Part shown: positions 1-6,704 of the stretch, in pieces
Position numbering within the stretch: position 1 is the stretch's first letter
Layout of the letters: each line of letters starts with the position of its first letter
Assembly: GCA_022361535.1 (NCBI GenBank)
Contig: JAKSAU010000715.1
Span: 1-7,062 of the forward strand
DNA: 7,062 nucleotides
Direction of reading: 5' to 3'
Origin: Desulfobacterales bacterium
GTDB lineage: Bacteria > Desulfobacterota > Desulfobacteria > Desulfobacterales > Desulfobacteraceae
Program-made: the position numbers and the translations under genes
The notes under the pieces: generated by a model
Told to the model about the DNA's origin: nothing
The model's database searches: none
The model's input: only the letters and a program-made list of their open reading frames with translations

Positions 1-1272
1 CGCCTGGTTCTTGGCTGTTTTCAAATTTGACCTGTCAGGTGACTTTTTAGGCTTCCCGGTGAACGCCATGGAAAAGGGCAAATCGCCCTTATAAATAAAA
101 GGAGATTGAGAGGCATACATGGCCCGCTCTAAAACATTGGATAACTCCCTGACATTTCCAGGCCAGTCGTGATGGATTAATTCTGTTTCAGCCTCCTTCT
201 CGATCCTTTTATCAGGAAGGTTGGCCTCGTTTACCATCTGCAGAAGCAGATGGTTTGCAATGGGTAAAATATCCTCCCTACGCTCGCGTAAAGGGGGTAT
301 CTCTATGGGAATAACATTGAGCCGGTAAAATAAATCTTTTCTGAACCGTCCTTGCTCCATTAAGGTTTCAAGGTCTTGGTTCGTGGCACATATCACCCTG
401 AAATCAGGCCGGATAATCCGGGTTCCCCCAATCTTTTCAAATTCTTTTTCTTCCAGTACCCTCAATAATTTGGGCTGCATTTCAAGGGGCAAGTCCCCGA
501 TTTCGTCAAGAAAAATGGTCCCCTTGTCCGCCAGTTCAAACTTTCCTGTTTTTCCCTTGGCCTTGGCACCTGTAAACGCACCAGACTCGTACCCAAACAA
601 CTCTGACTCTAACAGGTCTTTTGGAATAGCAGCACAGTTGATACGGATAAAGGGGTTAAGACACCTGCTGCTACCCTGATGAATGGATTGAGCAAACAAC
701 TCTTTTCCTGTTCCCGAGTCACCTGTGATCAAAACGGTGGAATCATTATTTGCCGCCTGCCTGGCCTGATCTTTCAAGTATAAAATTTCCCTGCTTTCAC
801 CGATAATGCTGTCAAACGTATACCGGGTGGCCCTTAGGTCAAAAAGCTCTTTTTCATAGGCCTTAACTTTTGATTCAAGCTTGGACAGTTTTTGAGCCAG
901 GGCACCGACTTCAGACACATCTTTAAAGATCACCTGGCCATACACTCCGATGAGTTTGCCGTCCCGCTGCATTGGAATTCGTTGGACCACCATATCCATC
1001 CCATTAATCCGCTGGGATTGGTTGATCTCTTCTTTTTTCGTCATTGCCACAATGTGCATTCGGGTATTTTCAAACACTTCTGTACAATGTTTCCCGATCT
1101 GCTCACCGGGATCTACATCTAAAAACCGGCCATATGGATCATTCATATGGGTGATCTTCCCATCGGGATCGATCACTGTGGCACCATGGTTGATGCTGTT
1201 GAAAATTAACCGGTACATCTCCAGTTCTTCTTGAAGGCTTTCAATGGTCTGTTTTAATGCCTGGTCCGTCAT
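1..1272 (-). CDS. Sigma54-dependent transcriptional activator, PAS + AAA+ domains (3' end outside window)
   Basis: An enhancer-binding protein that uses ATP to open sigma54-RNA polymerase promoters. 424 residues are visible from the ATG at 1272-1270, and the frame runs off the left edge. Order of parts: a PAS sensor domain at about residues 20-118, a charged probable coiled-coil linker at about 119-150, then the AAA+ domain. The AAA+ domain shows Walker A GDSGTGKE (184-191; the family usually has GESGTGKE), the sigma54-contacting GAFTGA loop (231-236), Walker B GTIFLDEIGDL with D256/E257, and the FYRLNV and PPLRERREDI blocks. The C-terminal Fis-type HTH is expected but lies beyond the window. 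There is no receiver domain, so a small ligand sensed by PAS is more likely than phosphorylation. It is divergent from the SDR/CoA-transferase unit, which has a -24/-12 promoter, so that unit is its probable target. The ligand is unknown. Confidence 0.95.
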   Translation of the reverse strand, partial: MTDQALKQTIESLQEELEMYRLIFNSINHGATVIDPDGKITHMNDPYGRFLDVDPGEQIGKHCTEVFENTRMHIVAMTKKEEINQSQRINGMDMVVQRIPMQRDGKLIGVYGQVIFKDVSEVGALAQKLSKLESKVKAYEKELFDLRATRYTFDSIIGESREILYLKDQARQAANNDSTVLITGDSGTGKELFAQSIHQGSSRCLNPFIRINCAAIPKDLLESELFGYESGAFTGAKAKGKTGKFELADKGTIFLDEIGDLPLEMQPKLLRVLEEKEFEKIGGTRIIRPDFRVICATNQDLETLMEQGRFRKDLFYRLNVIPIEIPPLRERREDILPIANHLLLQMVNEANLPDKRIEKEAETELIHHDWPGNVRELSNVLERAMYASQSPFIYKGDLPFSMAFTGKPKKSPDRSNLKTAKNQA

Positions 1273-1301
1273 AAGGTCCCTTTGAAATGTGTTATAAAAA
1301 C

Positions 1302-1335
1302 GTATCTAAAAGTATACATGTAGACTTTTAGATAC
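1302..1335. promoter_or_regulatory. 34-bp near-perfect palindrome, probable activator binding site (UAS)
   Basis: GTATCTAAAAGT (1302-1313) is perfectly complementary to ACTTTTAGATAC (1324-1335), and the centre TACATGTA (1315-1322) is also self-complementary. Only the pair 1314/1323 fails, giving 16 of 17 paired positions about the centre 1318.5. It lies 30 bp upstream of the regulator start and about 117 bp upstream of the -24 element of the divergent sigma54 promoter, a typical distance for an upstream activating sequence. On the minus strand TATACT (1316-1311) resembles a -10 box inside the palindrome, so binding could also repress the regulator gene. The binding role is inferred. Confidence 0.7.
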
Positions 1336-1393
1336 AAATAATTTTATAATTTGTTTTTTCTGCAAAGTCGAGTATAATTTCAAAATCGTATCA

Positions 1394-1444
1394 TTTCAGA
1401 CCTTTACCCCAACGCCCCTCCTGAATGCGATTTATGGTCTGAAA
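1394..1444. repeat. 9-bp inverted repeat overlapping the -24 element
   Basis: TTTCAGACC at 1394-1402 is the exact reverse complement of GGTCTGAAA at 1436-1444, with a 33-bp spacer. The right arm contains the GG of the -24 box, so it may mark an operator for a second regulator or a cruciform. A chance match is not excluded. Confidence 0.4.
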
Positions 1445-1450
1445 CTTGCT
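1435..1450 (+). promoter_or_regulatory. Sigma54 (-24/-12) promoter
   Basis: TGGTCTGAAACTTGCT fits the consensus TGGCACGNNNNTTGCW at the invariant GG (1436-1437) and GC (1448-1449), with the required 10-bp gap, plus the G at position 7 and the TTGCT block. Transcription should start near 1461, which leaves a leader of about 70 nt before the SDR start at 1534. The divergent sigma54 activator supports the call. Confidence 0.8.
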
Positions 1451-1522
1451 CATTAAATTACAGTGACATTTTTAAAGATATAATACCCAACCGGGAGAAT
1501 ATGCCTGTTGTATTCCCCAATG

Positions 1523-1529
1523 AAAGGAG
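1523..1529 (+). promoter_or_regulatory. Ribosome binding site that decides the SDR start
   Basis: AAAGGAG lies four bases before the ATG at 1534. The upstream in-frame ATG at 1501 has only GGGAG three bases away, so 1534 is preferred; the gap is on the short side for both. Confidence 0.6.
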
Positions 1530-1533
1530 CACC

Positions 1534-2373
1534 ATGGAAATCCAGGAACCTGAAATTCAATCTTTTGAGATTCTTAGCCTTAAAGACGAAGGCTTTAACC
1601 CGGACAATGTCTGTATCGTGACCGGGGCCGGCAGCGGAATCGGCAGGGCAACCGCCATAGCCGCCGCAAAAAACGGCCTGACCGTCGTCGGGCTGGACAT
1701 CAATGAAGAGGCAGGCCAGGTTGCCTGTGATTTAGCCAAAGCCCACGGCGGTAACATGACATTCATCCCCACCGACCTGTGTGATGATAATGCTGTAACC
1801 CAGGCTGTTGACAAGGCCGCCCAAATGGGCCAGATCAAATACCTGGCAAACATTGCCGGCATGCAGCACATTGATCCCATTGAAAATTTCCCCATGGAAA
1901 CATACGACCGTATGCAGAAAATTATGCTTAGGGCCCCTTTTCTGCTTTCCCAGTTGACCATCCCCCATATGAAAAAAAGTGCTGACGGCAAAGGCGTTAT
2001 CGCCAACATGTGCTCTATTCATGGTCATATCTGTACCAAAAACAAGCCCGTATATAACTTGACGAAATTCGGTTTAAGGGGTTTAAGCCAGTCCATTTCA
2101 GCAGAAGGGGAAGGTAAAATTAGATCCTTTACGGTCAGTACCGGATTTGTTAAAACCCAACTCGCCCTGAACCAGATTGCGGCCCAGGCGGAACAAAGGG
2201 GCATCACAAGGGAGCAGGTCGTTTCAGATGTGATGATGGGTAAATCCAGGGTCAAGGAGATGATGACTCCCATTGAAGTAGGAAATATGATTATATTCGG
2301 ATTTTCCAGGCACGCCACTTACCTTGTGGGCGGAGATCTTTTGTTTGACGGCGGAATGGTATTAACATACTAA
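1534..2373 (+). CDS. Short-chain dehydrogenase, D-3-hydroxybutyrate dehydrogenase-like
   Basis: A cytoplasmic NAD(P)-dependent oxidoreductase of the classical SDR family, 279 residues from the chosen ATG. Visible motifs: TGAGSGIG (30-37), the dinucleotide-binding glycine motif; NIAG (106-109); and the catalytic set S161, Y174 and K178 (YNLTK), with the usual 13-residue Ser-Tyr gap. The C-terminal third, with a KTQLALNQIAAQAEQRGI segment and a DGG ending, resembles bacterial 3-hydroxybutyrate dehydrogenases more than acyl-carrier reductases. The family's usual PG..KT segment reads STGFVKT, with Ser in place of Pro. About 25 residues precede the Rossmann fold, more than usual. It is first in a unit with a two-subunit CoA-transferase and probably makes the oxo acid that the transferase activates. 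Oxidation of 3-hydroxybutyrate or a related hydroxy acid is inferred from similarity and context. Confidence 0.85.
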   Translation: MEIQEPEIQSFEILSLKDEGFNPDNVCIVTGAGSGIGRATAIAAAKNGLTVVGLDINEEAGQVACDLAKAHGGNMTFIPTDLCDDNAVTQAVDKAAQMGQIKYLANIAGMQHIDPIENFPMETYDRMQKIMLRAPFLLSQLTIPHMKKSADGKGVIANMCSIHGHICTKNKPVYNLTKFGLRGLSQSISAEGEGKIRSFTVSTGFVKTQLALNQIAAQAEQRGITREQVVSDVMMGKSRVKEMMTPIEVGNMIIFGFSRHATYLVGGDLLFDGGMVLTY

Positions 2374-2508
2374 TGTCATCCGATTACGGAACTTTGATAA
2401 AGAATTTAAATACAGCTTTAAGGCGGTCTTAATAAACAAATTAAGAAATATTATTAGATTTAGCCTGAAAGCAAGTTTCAAAATTGATTTATTTTAAGAG
2501 GAAAACCA

Positions 2509-3501
2509 ATGGAAATTATTGAAAAGGGGAAAGGTCCTGTATTCACCGATCCGGATCCGGATGCGGCTCGTGCCTTTTTCCAGAAAAAAAGCAGGATTAA
2601 AAAAGACAAAACCATGTCATTGAAGCAGGCTGTAGAGACCTTTGTTAATGACGGTGACTACTTAGGAATTGGCGGTTTCGGCGCCAACCGGACACCTGTT
2701 GCTGCCTGCCATGAAATCGTCCGCCAGAAAAAGAGAAACCTTGGATTTGCAGGGCACACAGCCACCCATGACATGCAGATTCTTTCTGCCGGAAAAGTAT
2801 ATGACCGGATCGACGTTGCCTATGTTGTCGGACTTGAAGCCCGCGGTCTTTCAGCCTGCTCCAGGAAGTACCTTGAAAGCGGAGATGTCCAGGTCAGCGA
2901 ATGGAGCAACTATGCCCTTTCTGTCCGTCTCCAGGCTGCAGCCATGGGAGTGCCTTTTTTACCCATGAGAAGTATGCTGGGTACACAGACTTTTGAATAC
3001 AGTGGTGCAGTATCAGCCAACTGCCCTTTTACAGGGAAAAAAATGGCCCTGGTACCGGCATTGAGCCCGGATGTATCCTTCATCCATGTTCATGAAGCAG
3101 ACATATACGGAAATGCTCGGTTCGAAGGCATTGCAGTAGCTGACATTGAGCTTGCCAATGCTTCCAAACACCTGATTATTACCTGTGAGAGGATTGTCCC
3201 CCACGAAGAGATTGCCCGCGACCCGCACAAAACCCAGATTCCCTATTTCATCGTTGATGCAGTTTGTGAAGTGCCTTATGGTGCATATCCTGGAACCATG
3301 CCCAACGAATATTTTAGTGATGAGGACCACATCAAGGAATGGATGGCCAAGGAAAAAGACGCTGAGGCATTTGAGGCATTCCTTGAGGAGAACATTTATG
3401 GCTGTGAAAATTTTGCAGCTTATCTTGACCGCAACGGCGGTATGGAAAAAATGCAGCAACTGCGCCGCAAGGAATTCATGATCAACGGGGAGGGCGAATA
3501 A
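2509..3501 (+). CDS. CoA-transferase subunit A, glutaconate CoA-transferase (GctA)-like
   Basis: Alpha subunit of a family I CoA-transferase, 330 residues, close to the roughly 320 of glutaconate CoA-transferase A. The similarity to GctA starts at MSLKQAVETFV (residue 36) and includes the glycine-rich GDYLGIGGFGANRTP segment, AAAMGVPFLP, the DVSFIHVHEAD..GNARFEG block, ITCERIVPHEEIARDP and PYGAYPG. The first 35 residues are an extra polar extension. The ATG at 2509 is chosen because AAGAGGA (2496-2502) precedes it, whereas the internal Met36 has no ribosome binding site. It follows the SDR after a 135-bp gap in which I see no convincing promoter or terminator, so co-transcription from 1435-1450 is likely. 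The catalytic glutamate lies in the partner subunit. Family assignment is firm; the substrate could be a 3-oxo acid, glutaconate or another short acid. Confidence 0.88.
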   Translation: MEIIEKGKGPVFTDPDPDAARAFFQKKSRIKKDKTMSLKQAVETFVNDGDYLGIGGFGANRTPVAACHEIVRQKKRNLGFAGHTATHDMQILSAGKVYDRIDVAYVVGLEARGLSACSRKYLESGDVQVSEWSNYALSVRLQAAAMGVPFLPMRSMLGTQTFEYSGAVSANCPFTGKKMALVPALSPDVSFIHVHEADIYGNARFEGIAVADIELANASKHLIITCERIVPHEEIARDPHKTQIPYFIVDAVCEVPYGAYPGTMPNEYFSDEDHIKEWMAKEKDAEAFEAFLEENIYGCENFAAYLDRNGGMEKMQQLRRKEFMINGEGE

Positions 3502-4268
3502 TGACAGAATATAACCAAATGGAAATGATGATCGTTATCGCTGCCCGGGAACTGGAAAATGGTGCTACAGTCGGGGTAGGCACCGGAGCCCCTTGTGCAG
3601 CCGCTATGCTGGCCCAAAAAACCGCATCCCCGGACCTTGTCATCATGTTTGAAGCAGGTGGTATCAGCCCGGACTTGCCTGAAATGCCCATTTCAGTGGG
3701 TGACTCCAGGACATTTTATAAAGCGTCCATGGCCAGTTCCATGAGTACCATCATGTCTTCATGTGCCAGGGGGTTTGTTGACTATACATTCCTGGGCGGT
3801 GCCCAGATCGATATGTACGGCAACTTGAACTCCACCACCATCGGGGACTGGGAATCGCCCAAAGTCAGGCTGCCAGGCAGTGGCGGAGCCAATGACTTTG
3901 CTTCTTTCTGCTGGAAAATGATGGTCATGACACCCCAGGACAAACGGCGGTTTGTGGAAAAGGTAGACTTTCTAACCACCCCAGGCTGGCTTGAAGGTGG
4001 TGACTCAAGAAAGAACTCCGGGCTACCTGAAAATGCAGGCCCCTATAAGATCATTACTGATATGGCAGTCATGGACTTTGAACCGGAATCCAAGCGGATG
4101 CGTGTCATCTCTTTGAACCCGGGCTATACCTTTGAAGACGTCCAGGAAAACTGTGGATTTGAACTGCTCCGTTTAGAAGAATTGCCTGTGACTCCCGAGC
4201 CCACTGAAGAAGAGTTGTCCATCCTGCGGAACCAGGTGGATCCGACCCGGGTAGTAATTGGCCGTTAG
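3501..4268 (+). CDS. CoA-transferase subunit B, glutaconate CoA-transferase (GctB)-like
   Basis: Beta subunit, 255 residues, near the roughly 266 of GctB. It carries the presumed catalytic glutamate E51 in IMFEAGG, aligning with the VESG glutamate of Acidaminococcus GctB that forms the glutamyl-CoA thioester. Also seen are VGVGTGAP (24-31), the long match FLGGAQIDMYGNLNSTTIGD, the GSGGAND loop and KVDFLTTPGW. Presence of the glutamate argues against the IpdAB-type ring-opening hydrolases, relatives that lack it. The start overlaps the stop of subunit A by one base (TAATG), and GGGGAGG (3487-3493) serves as ribosome binding site, so the subunits are translationally coupled as expected for a heteromeric enzyme. 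With the SDR it forms a unit that would convert a hydroxy acid to an acyl-CoA, taking CoA from succinyl-CoA, acetyl-CoA or a similar donor. The donor and acceptor are not readable from sequence. Confidence 0.9.
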   Translation: MTEYNQMEMMIVIAARELENGATVGVGTGAPCAAAMLAQKTASPDLVIMFEAGGISPDLPEMPISVGDSRTFYKASMASSMSTIMSSCARGFVDYTFLGGAQIDMYGNLNSTTIGDWESPKVRLPGSGGANDFASFCWKMMVMTPQDKRRFVEKVDFLTTPGWLEGGDSRKNSGLPENAGPYKIITDMAVMDFEPESKRMRVISLNPGYTFEDVQENCGFELLRLEELPVTPEPTEEELSILRNQVDPTRVVIGR

Positions 4269-4313
4269 GCACAATCTAACGATCTGGAGTTCTTTATAAA
4301 AAACAGACTAACG

Positions 4314-4345
4314 AAACGGGCTGGGAGCTTTCCCTGCCCGTTTTT
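4314..4345 (+). terminator. Rho-independent terminator of the SDR/CoA-transferase unit
   Basis: AAACGGGC (4314-4321) pairs with GCCCGTTT (4336-4343). After one T/T mismatch, GGGA (4323-4326) pairs with TCCC (4331-4334) around a GCTT loop. A T run (4341-4345) follows. It lies 46 bp after the stop of the beta subunit gene. Confidence 0.85.
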
Positions 4346-4354
4346 ACTTTTTCC

Positions 4355-4488
4355 CTATAGTTTGGGAAAGAATGTCTCATATATCAATACCGGCACGTTT
4401 ATCCCGGAAACGGCTGCCGTATTTTTCTCCAAAAAATACGTCTGATGCCTTTTTCCGGGATAAACGTGCCTGTGTACCAAAACTATAG
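4355..4488. repeat. Outer inverted repeat pair around foldback element A
   Basis: CTATAGTTT (4355-4363) is the exact reverse complement of AAACTATAG (4480-4488); with one extra base it extends to CTATAGTTTGG / CCAAAACTATAG. The pair encloses element A asymmetrically, 28 bp on its left and 9 bp on its right. It could be an older palindrome into which A inserted, or an outer stem of a larger structure. Confidence 0.5.
4392..4470 (-). repeat. Structured foldback element, copy A (core reads on the minus strand)
   Basis: The outer arms GGCACGTTTATCCCGGAAA (4392-4410) and TTTCCGGGATAAACGTGCC (4452-4470) are perfect 19-bp complements. The enclosed core (4411-4449) begins CGGCTGCCG and ends CTGATGCC. 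It contains its own perfect 9-bp hairpin, CGTATTTTT (4418-4426) with AAAAATACG (4432-4440), around a CTCCA loop. Read on the minus strand, the core matches the core of copy B (GGCATCAG ... CGGCAGCCG at the two ends), while the arms differ beyond a shared GGCNCGTT. No T run follows on either strand, so a simple terminator is unlikely. Confidence 0.85.
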
Positions 4489-4535
4489 AGATTCTCAAAA
4501 ATATATTCCCTTATAATGCGGTTAGATTAATTATC

Positions 4536-4563
4536 GGCAGTATCCTCAAAAGGATATATTGCC
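4536..4563. repeat. Small bulged hairpin
   Basis: GGCAG (4536-4540) pairs with TTGCC (4559-4563, one G-T pair), and TATCC (4541-4545) with GGATA (4552-4556), separated by a two-base bulge, around a TCAAAA loop. It lies between the two foldback elements. No T run follows. Its function is unknown and it may be chance. Confidence 0.35.
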
Positions 4564-4576
4564 ATTTGAGCACTTA

Positions 4577-4655
4577 GGCTCGTTAGTTCTAAGAGGACGG
4601 CATCAGGCGGATTTTTGAAAAAAATTCGGCAGCCGCTTCTTAGAACTAACGAGCC
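4577..4655 (+). repeat. Structured foldback element, copy B (core reads on the plus strand)
   Basis: The outer arms GGCTCGTTAGTTCTAAGA (4577-4594) and TCTTAGAACTAACGAGCC (4638-4655) are perfect 18-bp complements. The core (4599-4635) begins GGCATCAG and ends CGGCAGCCG. It folds as CGGATTTTT (4608-4616) against AAAAATTCG (4620-4628) with a GAA loop. It is homologous to the core of copy A in the opposite orientation. The base pair that is T-A in A is a G-T pair in B, so the fold is kept. GGTTTTTATT follows the right arm, so this copy could also stop plus-strand transcription. The total length, 79 bp, equals that of copy A. Confidence 0.85.
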
Positions 4656-4773
4656 GGTTTTTATTATACGGAATCCCCTTGTTCACCAGGGCCAATCGGA
4701 GATTTATTTTGAGACTTGCTATAAATCCATTCGCCTTGACGGCTAATTAATTCCCATCCATAAACAACACAAA

Positions 4774-6057
4774 CTACAACAGCCCCTCAACTCGTTTCAC
4801 CGCACAAAAATCCCCGCACATGGTGCACACGCCGTCTTTAGAAGGCTGAGAACTTTCCTTATACTCCCTGGCCTTTTCAGGATCTATGGAAGCTGCAAAC
4901 TGGCCTTCCCAGTCCAGGGCTTTTCTGGCACGGCTCATGGTAAGGTCTTTGTCTTTTGCTCCTGCAATACCTTTGGCCAGATCTCCTGCATGGGCAGCAA
5001 TTTTTGATGCCATGATGCCTTCTTTGACATCATCTGCCGACGGAAGACGAAGATGTTCAGCAGGTGTGACGTAGCAAAGGAAATCTGCTCCGTGCATGGC
5101 AGCAAGAGCACCGCCGATAGCAGAGGTGATATGGTCATAACCCGGTGCAATATCAGTTACCAGGGGTCCTAAGACATAGAAGGGTGCATTATGGCAGAGT
5201 TTTTTCTGCAGTTTCATGTTCATCTCCACCTCGTGCAATGGGACGTGTCCCGGCCCCTCAATCATGACCTGGACATTTTTTTCCCAGGCCCGTTTGGTCA
5301 ATTCCCCCAAGGTAATCAATTCCTGGATCTGGGGAGCGTCGGTGCTGTCTGCAATGGCACCGGGCCGCAAGCCGTCCCCTAAGCTGATAGTGATGTCATG
5401 GGTTTCACAAATATCTAAAAGCCGGTCAAAATGTTCATAGAACGGATTTTCAGTCCCGGTCTTGGCCATCCATTCATAAAGGATAGACCCGCCACGGCTG
5501 ACAATACCGCAAAGCCTTGGGTTATCCTGGATGATGCGGGCTGCCTTCAGGTTCAATCCGGCGTGAATCGTCACAAAATCAATCCCGTTTTCGCCATGAA
5601 TTTCCACGGTCTTGAACCAGTCGTCAATGGTCAACTCTTCCGTGGCTTTTCCGGTCCGGGTCAGGGTGTCGTAAATAGGTACGCTTCCGATCATCACCGG
5701 AATTTCAGCCACCAGGCGTTTCCTGAAAGCTTGTGTATCACCTGACACACTTAAATCCATGATGGCGTCAGCATTATATTTGAGTGCCAGCTTTGCCTTG
5801 TTCATCTCACTATCAAAAGAGCAGACATCTTTTGAAACACCAAGATTTACATTTATTTTGGTTTTCAAACCGCTGCCCACACCGGCCGCTTTGATGTTTA
5901 CATGATTTCTGTTGGCCGGTATAGCAATAGAACCGGTTGCAATACCTTCCCTGAGCGCTTCTTTTGAAATCGTTTCCGCCTCAAGTACCTGCTCCATCTG
6001 GGGGGTAAAAATCCCTTTCCCGGCTGCATCCATTTGTGTTGTATATGTTTTGGTCAT
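4774..6057 (-). CDS. thiC: Phosphomethylpyrimidine synthase ThiC (short anaerobe type)
   Basis: A radical-SAM enzyme that converts aminoimidazole ribotide to hydroxymethylpyrimidine phosphate for thiamine. 427 residues from ATG 6057; AGGAG (6069-6065) sits seven bases upstream, while the in-frame GTG at 6063 is too close to it. ThiC landmarks: [48 protein letters not shown], the [21 protein letters not shown] block and CYVTPAEHL. It lacks the N-terminal domain of the roughly 630-residue enterobacterial form. The cluster motif is CTMCGDFC with Cys411, 414 and 418, that is CX2CX3C, one residue shorter than the classical CX2CX4C. The start is two bases after the thiE stop, so the genes are coupled. 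The paralogue BzaF (hydroxybenzimidazole synthase, for cobamide lower ligand) has similar length; the thiE/thiF neighbours favour ThiC. Confidence 0.9.
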   Translation of the reverse strand: MTKTYTTQMDAAGKGIFTPQMEQVLEAETISKEALREGIATGSIAIPANRNHVNIKAAGVGSGLKTKINVNLGVSKDVCSFDSEMNKAKLALKYNADAIMDLSVSGDTQAFRKRLVAEIPVMIGSVPIYDTLTRTGKATEELTIDDWFKTVEIHGENGIDFVTIHAGLNLKAARIIQDNPRLCGIVSRGGSILYEWMAKTGTENPFYEHFDRLLDICETHDITISLGDGLRPGAIADSTDAPQIQELITLGELTKRAWEKNVQVMIEGPGHVPLHEVEMNMKLQKKLCHNAPFYVLGPLVTDIAPGYDHITSAIGGALAAMHGADFLCYVTPAEHLRLPSADDVKEGIMASKIAAHAGDLAKGIAGAKDKDLTMSRARKALDWEGQFAASIDPEKAREYKESSQPSKDGVCTMCGDFCAVKRVEGLL

Positions 6058-6059
6058 CT

Positions 6060-6704
6060 TCACTCTCCTATAATATTGCGTACTTCTTTAATTCGCTCTT
6101 TAATATCCGGGGCACTGATAATTTCGGTGACAAGGCAGATAGTGGACGCCCCACGGTCTGCAACCGCCTTTATATTGTGCCGTTTAATTCCGCCGATGGC
6201 TACAAAGGGAATGGTATGCTCTGATACCACATGGTCCAGGTATTCAAATCCGACTGCATCACAGACATCCTCTTTGGTCTGTGTGGTAAATATCGGTCCG
6301 ACACCTATATAGTCTGCCCCATCTTTCACAGCCTGGGCTGCCTGTTCCGGTGAATGGGTAGAGCACCCAACCATCAATTCAGGTGCCAGTTTTTTAACAG
6401 CTGTTACAGGCAGATCCTCCTGCCCCACATGAACTCCATCAGCGTCGACCATAAGGGCGATATCCAAAAAATCGTTTACGATAAATGGGACACCTGCATC
6501 AGCCGTAATTTTCCTAATTTCCCTGCATTCGGCCAGCATATCCCGCCGGTTTTTTTTATGAGCCTTTTCTCGGTATTGTAGGATATCAATCCCTCCTTCT
6601 ACCAATAATTTAGCCGTCTCAACATTAGACCGGCCGAGTGAAAAGGCCTCTCCTAATATTCCGTAAATTCCTTTTGGGAACACAGGGTTTTTTTTATTCT
6701 TCAT
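6060..6704 (-). CDS. thiE: Thiamine-phosphate synthase ThiE
   Basis: Joins hydroxymethylpyrimidine diphosphate to thiazole phosphate, giving thiamine phosphate and pyrophosphate. 214 residues, the usual length for this TIM-barrel enzyme. Motifs: QYREK (43-47), [24 protein letters not shown] with the metal and substrate ligands, [21 protein letters not shown] binding the thiazole/phosphate, and VAIGGI near the C-terminus. The ATG at 6704 lies inside the last codons of thiF (11-base overlap), with GGAG eight bases upstream, and the stop is two bases from the thiC ATG. The three genes are therefore one translationally coupled thiamine operon. Its leader, where a TPP riboswitch might be expected, is beyond the right edge. 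Confidence 0.95.
   Translation of the reverse strand: MKNKKNPVFPKGIYGILGEAFSLGRSNVETAKLLVEGGIDILQYREKAHKKNRRDMLAECREIRKITADAGVPFIVNDFLDIALMVDADGVHVGQEDLPVTAVKKLAPELMVGCSTHSPEQAAQAVKDGADYIGVGPIFTTQTKEDVCDAVGFEYLDHVVSEHTIPFVAIGGIKRHNIKAVADRGASTICLVTEIISAPDIKERIKEVRNIIGE

Larger units (their letters stand above)
4269..4773. other. Convergent gene-free region of 505 bp
   Basis: This region lies between the ends of the CoA-transferase and thiC genes. It holds one clear terminator (4314-4345), two related foldback elements (4392-4470 and 4577-4655), an outer pair of CTATAGTTT inverted repeats around the first element, and a small bulged hairpin (4536-4563). I see no convincing coding sequence. No minus-strand T-run terminator for thiC was found between 4660 and 4773. 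Confidence 0.8.

Noticed and set aside
1501..1533. SDR start at the upstream ATG (1501)
   Set aside because: Its ribosome binding site is too close and weaker than AAAGGAG before 1534; the added 11 residues have no recognisable family match. It cannot be fully excluded.
1557..2009. Minus-strand open frame opposite the SDR gene
   Set aside because: The plus strand carries complete SDR motifs; the antisense frame has no recognisable domain and no ribosome binding site of note.
2466..2480. TGAAA / TTTCA hairpin before subunit A
   Set aside because: Five-base arms with no T run; too weak to call a terminator or operator.
4392..4655. Integron attC sites or a CRISPR array
   Set aside because: The arms pair without the R/L box spacer and extrahelical bases of attC, no integrase or cassettes are present, and two inverted copies with differing arms are not a CRISPR repeat-spacer pattern.
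6058..6063. GTG start of thiC at 6063
   Set aside because: AGGAG lies one base from this GTG but seven bases from the ATG at 6057, so the ATG is the sensible start.
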